Shown here: positions 53,797 through 63,327 of the stretch, in pieces
Layout: every line of letters starts with the position of its first letter
Numbering within the stretch: position 1 is the stretch's first letter
Assembly (NCBI GenBank): GCA_043228905.1
Contig: JBHGNT010000021.1
Location: 6,510,001 to 6,574,000 of the forward strand
DNA from: Azolla caroliniana
Lineage: Eukaryota; Polypodiophyta
Length of the DNA stretch: 64,000 nucleotides
Direction: 5' to 3'
Position numbers and translations under genes: made by a program
Notes under the pieces: generated by a model
The model's database searches: none
What the model saw: only the letters and a program-made list of their open reading frames with translations
Told to the model about the DNA's origin: nothing

Positions 53797-56700
53797 GATT
53801 GTCAAGACTCTTGATTCACGCGAAGGCTGCTCCATTATCAAACACCTTGGTCTCCATCCGGGATGATGTGATATACAGTTGACCTAGGATGACAGGATGC
53901 GAAACCGATTCTTGTACGAAGAAGTGTTGATCCATCTCCACATTCCCGATTGTGATGTTAACATTTGGACAAGCTCCATACAAGTCTTCTGTCGTCTTTG
54001 TTGCCGCTCAAATCTTCCATCCGTGGTTTGTATGAATTGGCCATCTTCCTTTTTAGTAGAAGTCGGTTGACATGAGGTTGATCTCCGAGCCATGGTCGAT
54101 CAAGGCTACCATGGTCTCTTTCTTCTCCCCAATCTTCATCGGCATCTCCATTGTCGCTTGTGCCCAATGAGGTCGAGTATAGTGGATGTCCACCATATCT
54201 TCATCGACTTCGTTACGGAATTTGTTTTTGCTTTTTGTGGCTTCTCTTCTTCCTCGTCCGATTGTTGCTTTCTCTTTACAAGGTCCACGATCATGTCATG
54301 GAACTCCTTCGTAATGCCGAGTAATTCCCTCAAGGACAAAGTCACGTGGCTATCCAGAACGCGTTCCTCGAGAATCTTCTTCAGGTCTATCATCTGCTCT
54401 ATGTCTGACCTTAGCTTATAGGTAGGCATAGTTCTTGTCTTCTGAGCGGGGTCTTCAACACCAATCTTCACGAGTCGAACCGTTTCTTCGACTCGTTTGC
54501 TCGACTCCCCTTTCCGGCCCGAGTCTCCTTCCTCCATTTGTAACGCTCGACTCATTTCTGCATCTTCTTTCTTTTTCGCGTTCCTTCTTTCATGACTTTT
54601 TTATGGGCCTTTGCTCTTCTATTTTTTTTCTCTTTTCTTCGACGAACACCTCGTGGTTGTTGCACATTACTTCCGCGAGTATGGTGTTATCATCCACCGG
54701 ATCCGACTATCCGATTATACTTTGTACACTTCAATCTGCAAGCTCTACCTCGTTCGAAGTGACTTTTCCCTTCTTCTCATACTCAAGAATGGTAGACCAA
54801 AACTTTGCTCCGACTTTCGCAGCTTCAGTTTTGTCTTTCTCGACTCTTATTCAGGCCAACGCAGCGTAGTCCATCGCATCCATATGAGTCGCCTCGGCAT
54901 CTTCCATAGCTTTCTTCATTCCTCCTCTTCCGAAATTTACCCGCATGGGTCTTCTAATCTCACTCGAGCAAATCATGTTTCCATCCATGTATACGATATT
55001 TTGTCGAATGACGTCTCGAAGGCTCGCACAATCCCTTCTCATGTGGTCCATGCTATCGCACCACACGCATCTAAAGGGTTCTTTTCCTTTGGACACCCAA
55101 CAATTCATGTTCGCTGGCGTGACCGTCTCGAATTTCTTCGCCAGTTCTTCGATGATGTCGTCATCAATCTTCTTTTCTTCCACGTTACTTTGTTTGGGTG
55201 GCTCAGCTACTTTCGGTTGTCTCGTTTTCTCCGTGACAATTGATCCTGCCAAGTCGGTGCCATCAACCCACTAATGATGCTTGTCGAGCCTATTGCACAC
55301 TCGCTTCACCGCAATCCAGTCTGCTACAAGCCCGTTTGCTTGGGTATCATCTTCGAGAAGAGTCCCCAATTCTTGTCTATCCTTCATGTCCACAGCTTTC
55401 AGGAAGTACAAAGTCTTTTCCTCCTCAAGCAGCACTTCGTCCGTGTTGGGGAAACGACTAAACATCTCGTTGTACTCGTCGTACACCCTCAAGGCGCTCA
55501 TCTTCTTATTCTTCTTTTCTATCCTCAAAGGCTCGCACAATCCCTTCTCATGTGGTCCATGCTATCGCACCACACGCATCTAAAGGGTTCTTTTCCTTTG
55601 GACCCCCAACAATTCATGTTCGCTGGCGTGACCGTCTCGAATTTCTTCGCCAGTTCTTCAATGATGTCGTCATCAATCTTCTTTTCTTCCACGTTACTTT
55701 GTTTGGGTGGCTCAGCTACTTTCGGTTGTCTCGTTTTCTCCGTGACAATTGATCCTGCCAAGTCGGTGCCATCAACCCACTAATGATGCTTGTCGAGCCT
55801 ATTGCACACTCGCTTCACCGCAATCCAGTCTGCTACAAGCCCGTTTGCTTGGGTATCATCTTCGAGAAGAGTCCCCAATTCTTGTCTATCCTTCATGTCC
55901 ACAGCTTTCAGGAAGTACAAAGTCTTTTCCTCCTCAAGCAGCACTTCGTCCGTGTTGGGGAAACGACTAAACATCTCGTTGTACTCGTCGTACACCCTCA
56001 AGGCGCTCATCTTCTTATTCTTCTTTTCTATCCTCAAAGGCTCGCACAATCCCTTCTCATGTGGTCCATGCTATCGCACCACACGCATCTAAAGGGTTCT
56101 TTTCCTTTGGACCCCCAACAATTCATGTTCGCTGGCGTGACCGTCTCGAATTTCTTCGCCAGTTCTTCGATGATGTCGTCATCAATCTTCTTTTCTTCCA
56201 CGTTACTTTGTTTGGGTGGCTCAGCTACTTTCGGTTGTCTCGTTTTCTCCGTGACAATTGATCCTGCCAAGTCGGTGCCATCAACCCACTAATGATGCTT
56301 GTCGAGCCTATTGCACACTCGCTTCACCGCAATCCAGTCTGCTACAAGCCCGTTTGCTTGGGTATCATCTTCGAGAAGAGTCCCCAATTCTTGTCTATCC
56401 TTCATGTCCACAGCTTTCAGGAAGTACAAAGTCTTTTCCTCCTCAAGCAGCACTTCGTCCGTGTTGGGGAAACGACTAAACATCTCGTTGTACTCGTCGT
56501 ACACCCTCAAGGCGCTCATCTTCTTATTCTTCTTTTCTATCCACTTCATCAAGGCATGCCGAGTCATCCTCATCAAGTCTTCCATCACGAACTCCGCGAA
56601 TATCGTTTTCTCGAACTCGGACCAATGTTGTCTTACCTTCTTGAAGCTCGATGACGCATCTTTGGATGTTGTTGGCGACCACTCTCTTAAAACTTGTGAT

Positions 56701-56959
56701 TTGCCGCGCTTTAGACACGTCCCTTTGATTCATCTCCCTTTTGTATGCATCCATGAACTTCATAATGTTTCTTCCATCAAATTGAATCTCGAGCTCTACG
56801 ACACGATCGACGGCCTTCTCCACGCTCGCATCGTTGTCTCAAGATCTCATCACTTGTTCAACAATTAGCATCATCCTTTCTAACTCTCCCGCTTGATTTC
56901 TTGAGGATGCCATCTCCAAGTATCGGTCGATCCTCGACTTAATCCTTCCCACCGCCTCC
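53797..56959 (-). pseudogene. Element A gag-protease with tandem triplication
   Basis: From about 56850 (minus strand) an N-terminal gag (LEIQFDGRNIMKFMDAYKREM; counterpart of the FNG motif in B, C and F) runs into a region repeated three times with a 509-bp period. Each copy ends in the knuckle CVWCDSMDHMRRDC. Then come GRGGMKKAMEDAEATH, a Lys/Glu-rich stretch (RTMPTYKLRSDIE) and the DHGSEINLM protease-like site near 54090-54065. A TAG (KHH*WVD) recurs in each repeat copy. The retroposon at 53141-53796 splits the protease end. Confidence 0.75.
55021..56540 (-). repeat. 509-bp tandem triplication inside element A gag
   Basis: Three almost identical copies beginning near 55021, 55530 and 56039; each holds the gag segment from VYDEYNEMFSRFPN through the CCHC knuckle. 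The copies differ at only a few bases. 509 is not divisible by three, so the array also destroys the frame. Confidence 0.9.
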
Positions 56960-56977
56960 TTCACGTCGGGTTCACCA
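56960..56977 (-). promoter_or_regulatory. Primer-binding site of element A
   Basis: TGGTGAACCCGACGTGAA on the minus strand, eight bases inside the 5' LTR (other elements have four); same sequence as in B, C and F. Confidence 0.75.
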
Positions 56978-56985
56978 CTTAATTA

Positions 56986-58148
56986 AGTCGTGAAGATCCG
57001 TCACTACGTGCATATCGTGAGGCGGAACCGCCGAGGTTCTAGACTAGAAGGATTTAAAGTTTGCACTAACTTTAGCAAGAAAGTATTTAACGGTTCCGAG
57101 GTTCTAGACTAGAAGGATTTAAAGTTTGCACTAACTTTAGCGAGAAAGTATTGAAGAGAGATTGAGAGAGATTGATATAACGAAAAAGAGATATTGAGAT
57201 AAACATTGAACTTTTAACTTTTAGATTTAAGAGAGAAGATACATCAACAATAGGATTACAAGTTTCTTATTTTTCCCAAATTTTTCATTAGTTTCATTTG
57301 CTTGATTCCTCCACTCTTTTATAGATGCCCCCATGCATATGGTGCATGTGAGGGTGCAAGACATGCATGTAATGCATGAAATGCATGCTTGCCATGTCAT
57401 CATCTAAGCTCTCATGTATGAGAATTTACATGTAAAAGTATAATGATAAAAATATAGCTTCTAAGGAAATGACTTGGCTTAGTGGTAAGTATATTGTTTC
57501 CTATCTTGGAGGTGCAAGGTTCAAGCCTTTCTCACATCCCTTTTAAAACACAAAATACTACTAGGCTTTTGGTCTTGTATTTACATCGAAAATCTTCAAA
57601 ACACCATGCACTGCGATCAACCGATCGATCTATCTATCCAGTCCCATCTGTCCCGACCAGTTCAATCCGATCCCGATCCAATCTTGTCCGTCACCATCCG
57701 GTCTTGGTCTCCGATTGCAGTCTTCCCAGCTCTGTCCGGTCACCGTCCGCACTTAGTTAGGTCACACCCATTCATCCGGTTATTTTAGCTCAAGTCACCT
57801 TGAACATTCTATGATTCACTCATAAACACAAAATAATAGATTTTGGCCTTGCTTATATACTCTAGAATCCTTATTTGTCATGTCTATGTGGGATATCTCG
57901 TAGTTTTGTTTTTTTCTCTTCTTCTTCGCAAACTTCATACTCACATAACTTGCCACTTAGTTGTCAATTTCTTATGTGGTAAAGTGTATTCGAAAGCTCT
58001 TGAAGACCTCCATCTTTTTGTACCAAGATATTAAACTAGTATAAAACAGTATCTTCACTATTATTGTTTTATGTTGTGTGTGAAGAACCACACTCAATTT
58101 TGTAAATTCCATTCAATTTTCACACCGTTGGCGAAAATCTTTACGACA
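56986..58148 (-). repeat. 5' LTR of element A
   Basis: About 1163 bp. It matches the 3' LTR along its length but has a tandem duplication of about 75 bp around 57030-57150 (block GGTTCTAGACTAGAAGG repeated) that the 3' copy lacks. Confidence 0.8.
57475..57527 (+). repeat. tRNA-like Pol III boxes inside the element A LTR
   Basis: TGGCTTAGTGG (A-box-like, 57475-57485) and GGTTCAAGCC (B-box-like, 57518-57527) are spaced as in a tRNA or tRNA-derived SINE and oriented opposite to the element. The equivalent in the other LTR is at 36505-36557. Full cloverleaf pairing is not evident, so this is a fossil or SINE head, not a tRNA gene. Confidence 0.5.
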
Positions 58149-58152
58149 ACGC

Positions 58153-58559
58153 TCACGTCACCGAGCCATTATATGGATTGCTAAAGAAAATAAGGAAGTT
58201 CGAATGGCGAGCCGAGCATACAAACGCGATGCGAAGATTGAAGAAACTACTTCTTGAAGGTCCTACGCTAAGAAAGGTTGATTATGCCAAAGGAAAGCCG
58301 ATTTATGTGACCGTAGATACAAGCCCAACCAGAATCGGGTGGGTCATCAACCAAGAAGGAGAAGATAGTGCATGGTCTGCCATCATGTTTAGAGAAAAGG
58401 TTCTCAACGAACGACAAAAAAGATACGCCAAAGTCAAGCGAGAACTTTGGGGTATTGTGTTTGCAGTGAAGATGAACAAAGACTACATGATCGGGTCGAA
58501 AGTGATATTTGAGACAAATTGTCTCCCAATCCTCAAGATGATCTGAGAATGTGCGACGG
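58153..58559 (+). pseudogene. Element E RNase H, first part
   Basis: Continues E after the A insertion: HVTEPLYGLLKKI, MRRLKKLLLEGPTLRK, KPIYVTVDTSPTRIGWVINQ, ETNCLPILKMI, then a TGA (58544) where A has Ser. The frame stops at the ACGG (58556-58559) that flanks element B. The expected Asp in ETDCLP is Asn. Confidence 0.8.
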
Positions 58560-59079
58560 TGTCGCGTTGTTATGCACGTGCGTGTAGAAGGGGCGGGACC
58601 ACGGGGGTCTTGGACTAGGGAGTAGAGGAGAAAGAATAAGATATGAGAAATGGAAGCTTAACACCGGATGAGAAGATGAAGAGTAGCACATAAGCGTAGA
58701 CCAAAATAGATGGAAGCAAGATCCACAACAAGCTATATTAAAAACAAGCGAATGATTACAACAATGGTGGCCTCCATGGCCGCACCAAACAACTATAAGA
58801 AAACCCTAAAGGAAAACCCAAGAAGAAAACCCTAACCGAAACCCTACAACCGAATAGGAAACCCTCGACCTAAGTGGTATGCCTCTCTCCCTCAAAATAG
58901 GCAACCCCTTCATAAGTGACCCCTCCCTTCCTTTTATAGCCCAAGGAGGGAGGGACCTTACAATGTGGGATAAAATTTCCCCTCTTATCTCTATACACCA
59001 TTTCCTAGTATACATGTGCACACCACCGATTTGCCTATTCCACCCCGGTTTCCGCCTATGGACGAAAATCTTCACGACA
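58560..59079 (-). repeat. 3' LTR of element B
   Basis: TGTCGCGTTG .. TTCACGACA (plus strand). The minus strand carries GGCTATAAAAGG near 58934-58944. The polypurine tract GGTTTGGTGGGGGCGG (minus strand) lies just inside. Confidence 0.9.
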
Positions 59080-60537
59080 ACCGCCCCCACCAAACCGCAC
59101 ATCCACCGGTATGTGCCAAGAAAGGAGAAGAGGTGAGATTTTGCGGCCATAGTGATAAAATCGAGGTCCACCGTGTCCTCGGTGGCCTTGCTCGGCTTCG
59201 TTTTCCATTTCGAGCATGCCCGTATGAACCGTCGTAGCATCCCATTCCACCGTATCCGTCGCACGCCCTCGAGCCGACGGCTCCAACCGATCCACCACGT
59301 CCACCATGTGTCCCCAAAACATCGACTCCATCCGAACCGCCATATCCACCGCACGCGCCTTCCTCCCCGGTCGGTCCTCCGGAACGCCATTGCCAATCCG
59401 GTCACTCTTACTTTGTCCGCCACGTAGGTCCTCCGATTAGGCCCTCGGTCACCCCGTTTGCTCGCCGGATTCCGCCCCTCGCGTACCGCTTGTGTTCTAT
59501 CTCCGGCTCGATCCTCTCTTTGTCTCAAACACCTCGTGCCGATTCCCTCCGTTCCGCGCTCACCTTCCGTAGGCTCTTTCCGTGTGCCCTTGTTGTCTCC
59601 CGAACATGCACTCCTTCTTCGGTCCCTCGGCGACCTCATTACACGCTCCTCGCTTCTCCTTTGCTCGCCGTGCTCTCTCGCCGTAGAGCATATCGTCATC
59701 CCGACCATCATGTCAATGTCCTTCGCGACTCCCGTTACCGCTTCATCCCGACTCTCGTCCTCTTGGCCCACTTGACCTCACATGCCTTCCGGGACGCCGC
59801 GCTTCCTCTTCCCGCCGCGTAGTCTATTGCTCTCCACGCACCTCCCCTGGTTCTCAAGACATAGCCTTCCATGCTCGCCGATACCGGCACCTCACCGCTC
59901 CGTCTCTCGCCACGTGCATTCCTCGCAAAGGCTCGTATGTCCTCCGGGTGCACTCCCGATCTCTCCGATCGCACTCCGGATCCCGCCCTTTTCGTGTCGC
60001 GTATGTTCCTCCTTTGGTTTTATCGTCTCCACATGCCGAACACCTCGGTGTGTCGACTCTTCCCGCTCCGCGCTTGCCTTCCGTAGGCTCTTCCTGTGCG
60101 CCGATGTTGTCCCCCAAATATGCGCTCATTCTTTGGCCCTTAGGTGACCCCATTACGCGCACCTCGATTCTCCCTTGCTCTCCGTGCTCTCTCGTACTAG
60201 AGCGTATCGTCATCCCGACCTCCGTGTCGGTGTCCCTCGAGGCTCTCGTTACCGCCTCGCCTCGACTTGCGCCCTCTTGGCCCGCCTGGCCCGCTCGGCC
60301 GCACACATCCTTTGGGATGCCCCATTTTCTCTTCACGGTACGTGACCCTCCGTTCTCCACGCATCCCCTCCGTTTTCCCAGACACAATCCTTCGTTCATG
60401 CCGATCACGCTCGTCTCGTTCCGTCGATCTTGGCGTCTCATCGCACCGTCCGTCATCCCGCGCTTGCCTCTCGAAGTCTTCCTCCGACCGTCATCGTCGG
60501 TCACTCGTTGCAGCTCCTCCGAATGCACGCTTGCTTC
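59080..60537 (-). other. Element B 3' interior with two diverged tandem segments
   Basis: Minus-strand sequence downstream of the TAA stays largely open (60528-59854, then 59771 toward the LTR in another frame). It contains two related segments of roughly 600 bp: TEVGMTIRSSTREHGEQ .. GAQEEPTEGKRG near 60.2 kb and MMVGMTICSTAREHGEQ .. GTRKEPTEGERG near 59.65 kb. No known domain is seen; it ends in the polypurine tract. Confidence 0.55.
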
Positions 60538-62757
60538 TTAGCCCTTCTCCGGCCGTAGTGCATGCTCCGTTTTACGCCGTAGGGCATACTTCGTATTACG
60601 CGCCTCATCCACCGTAGACCCAACCTCCGAGTTGGTCTCTTCGTCCTTCGTTGCCATAGCCCATTCCGACTCGGGCTTGCCGTCTTGGCCCCGCTCGTCC
60701 ATTATTCCATACCGGATATCTACATCAGTCTCCAACTCCGCATCGGCCTCTAACTCCTCACCGCCACCCGCCGTCTCTTCGGTCTTATGTTGATCCGCAA
60801 CCGCCGAAGTCTCAAGAATAGGTGTGGAGGGTTCCCCTTGCTCTCGGTCTTCCGCCAAGCCGTAATCACCATGCCCGGTTAGCCTCCTTCTCACGCTCAC
60901 CGGCTCCCACCAGGTGTTGTGGCTCATTCGCCTTGACCTCCAATCATGCCGACTTAGCCTTTGCCCGGATCGGGCTTGGCCGATCGAGTTCCGGTTTGGT
61001 CGTCTCCCTTCCGTAATCGTAACCGGCCGGTACATGTTTGTCCGAACAAATCTGGCCTTGCCGACTCTTCTTCGGTTCGGGCCCGGTTGACCGGACCCCG
61101 CTCCAATCGTCTTCCGCGTCGTCTTTCGGTTGTGTCGGATTATCGACCGGTTCATCTTCCGGTTGGGTCGGTTCCCGACTCTCTCCTCCTCGCCGTTCCC
61201 GACCTCTCTGTCGGTCCTCTTGTATATGCCCGTTCCGGGCCTCGCATCCTCATCTTCGCACGTGTTCGCTCTGGGCCATGCCTCCTCATGACCACCGTCC
61301 TTGTCTCCGGTCTTACGTTGGCATTCGAGTGCAACCGCCGTAGTCTCCAGTCTCGGTGTCGAGGGGTCTCTCCTCCGTCCGCTATGACCTTCCTCATCAT
61401 CGTTTCGATCGTCCTCTTTGCCGCAGCCACCTTTCGTCTCTCCGGTCTCACGTGGGCTCTCGGGGCCGACCGCCGAAGTCTCTAGAATAGGTGTGGGAAA
61501 AGTCTCAGTACCATCACTCGTCGATGCCATGTTTGTAGCCACCTTCATTCGGACGCCGTGGTTCGTGGCTATCTCATCCCCGGTTACGCAAGCCTCGGTT
61601 ATGCTTGCTAGCTCCTCGTCCTCGTCCTCGTCTCGGTTGCCCGCCTTGCCGTCGCCACCGCCCGTTGCTCTAGGACTCATGCCGGCACTCGGGCCGACCG
61701 CCGGAGCCTCTATGACCAGTGTGGGTAAGGACCCGTCACCACCGCTCGTTGTGTCCGTAGCCGCCTCCGTCCGGATGTCGTTGTTCGCGGCTACCCCACT
61801 TCTGATCGCACAAGCCTCGATTACGCTTGCCGCCGTCTCTTCCATGTCGTCGTCTCGGTTTCTCGCCTTGTCGCCGCCACCGCCCGTCGCTCTAGGTCTC
61901 ACGCCAGCACTCGGGCCGACCGCCGGAGCCTCTAGGACCAGTGTGTGTAAGGTTGCGGCACCGCCGCTTGTCTCCTCCCCACTCGATGTTTCGGGCCACC
62001 ATGTCCCGAATCCGTAGTTACCGGCCTCCATGGTCGTCCCTTCACCGCAAGGCAAGAGGGTCACTTGCTCCGCACCCTCTCCTATGTCGCCGTCGTACGC
62101 TCCCCCGGCCTCCGTATAGGCCCCGTCTTCTATGTCTAGGGAGGTTTCTTCCTCCGCACCCTCCGATCGCCTCCGGCCCGACTCCATAACAAGCCCTTCT
62201 TCGGCTCCGATTTTCGCGTTCACAAGCTCGCATGCCTCCCGTATTAGCACCTCTAGGTCGAGCTCCGCCGAACCGTTTTGTGTTGAGCTCTCTTCCGGCA
62301 GTAGTGCGTACTCACTCGTCGTTCTCTCTTCTCCGCCACTCGCGGGCCGTGTTGTGGCCGACCGCCTCGCATCATGTTGCCGGCACACCCACCGATCGAA
62401 CTCATGTCGACCTCTTCCTTCCGGTTCCGTGTACCCGTACGCCTCCAATAGGGCTCCCTCAAAGGACACCCATGACTCATGAGCTTCTCGTAGCTCCTTG
62501 ACCTCCTTGTGCACTGATACGGCCGCCACTCAAGGAAAATACTCTAGCCGCATCGCCTCGTCTACGCCCCTTTTCGCCATCTCGACCTTGTAGGCTCCCA
62601 AAATTTTTAGGACCTCATTCCCATTGAACCGGCCGACTCCATCGACCACCCTTTCGACGGCTTGTTGAGCCGCATCTCGCTTCGCCATCTTCCGTCTGGC
62701 TTCCATCACGATCTTTGCCATCATCTCCTCGAAGTCGAAGTCTTCTTCCATCTCCAT
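60538..62757 (-). pseudogene. Element B gag-like protein with long repetitive disordered region, one TGA
   Basis: Minus-strand ATG 62757; the acidic start and VGRFNGNEVLKILGAYKVEM match the gag N-terminus of F and C. A TGA at 62530-62532 interrupts where F has Arg; the frame then stays open for 663 codons to a TAA at 60538. After HKEVKELREAHESW and HEFDRWVCRQHD the protein becomes acidic and Gly/Thr/Glu-rich, with four or more diverged repeats around EAPAVGPSAG / ETSAVGPESP / ETTAVALECQ / ETSAVADQHK, and an Arg/Asn-rich patch. No zinc knuckle, protease or RT motif. Probably structural or non-functional. Confidence 0.7.
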
Positions 62758-62772
62758 GCTCCCTTGCCGCCC

Positions 62773-62790
62773 TTCACGTCGGGTTCACCA
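62773..62790 (-). promoter_or_regulatory. Primer-binding site of element B
   Basis: Minus strand TGGTGAACCCGACGTGAA, four bases inside the 5' LTR, identical to A, C and F. Confidence 0.75.
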
Positions 62791-62794
62791 AAGA

Positions 62795-63323
62795 TGTCGC
62801 GTTGTTACGCGCGTGCGTGTAGAAGGGGCGGGACCACGGGGGTCTTGGACTAGGGAGTAGAGGAGAAAGAATAAGATATGAGAAATGGAAGCTTAACACC
62901 GGATGAGAAGATGAAGAGTAGCACATAAGCGTAGACCAAAATAGATGGAAGCAAGATCCACAACAAGCTATATTAAAAACAAGCGAATGATTACAACAAT
63001 GGTGGCCGCCATGGCCGCACCAAACAACTATAAGAAAACCCTAAAGGAAAACCCAAGAAGAAAACCCTAACCGAAACCCTAAAACCGAATAGGAAACCTT
63101 CGACCTAAGTGGTATGCCTCTCTCCCTCAAAATAGGCAACCCCTTCATAAGTGACCCCTCCCTTCCTTTTATAGCCCAAGGAGGGAGGGACCTTACAATG
63201 TGGGATAAAATTTCCCCTCTTATCTCTATACACCATTTCCTAGTATACATGTGCACATGGTGCACACCACCGATTTGCCTATTCCACCCCGGTTTCCGTC
63301 TATGGACGAAAATCTTCACGACA
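62795..63323 (-). repeat. 5' LTR of element B
   Basis: 529 bp; same ends as the 3' LTR and a 9-bp duplication (ACATGGTGC) near 63252. Confidence 0.9.
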
Positions 63324-63327
63324 ACGG

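Larger units (their letters stand above)
36081..58148 (-). mobile_element. Ty3/gypsy element A, full length but interrupted by C, copia 4 and a retroposon
   Basis: Minus-strand element bounded by LTRs 56986-58148 (5') and 36081-37161 (3'). The target copy is ACGC on the right (58149-58152) and ATGT on the left (36077-36080), two C-to-T differences. Without insertions it would be about 9 kb. Order along the minus strand: LTR, tRNA-Trp-type primer site, gag with a tandem triplication, protease-like region, frameshift site, RT, RNase H, integrase, polypurine tract, LTR. All genes are broken. Confidence 0.85.
58560..63323 (-). mobile_element. Gypsy-like element B: non-autonomous, gag only, nearly identical LTRs
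   Basis: 4764 bp, minus strand. LTRs 62795-63323 (529 bp, 5') and 58560-59079 (520 bp, 3') differ mainly by a 9-bp duplication; ACGG flanks both sides (58556-58559, 63324-63327). Removing the element and one ACGG restores the E RNase H reading. The interior has a primer-binding site, a gag-like N-terminus and a long low-complexity frame, but no protease, RT or integrase, so it must rely on a partner such as F or another family member. High GC interior. Confidence 0.9.

Noticed and set aside
58806-59771. 321-codon minus-strand protein crossing the 3' LTR of element B
   Set aside because: The frame runs from the element interior through the polypurine tract into the LTR; only the part upstream of 59079 could be coding, and it has no recognised domain.
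59152-62501. Long plus-strand open frames opposite element B gag
   Set aside because: The GC-rich, stop-poor sequence keeps several antisense frames open; gag motifs and the primer-binding site fix the coding strand as minus.
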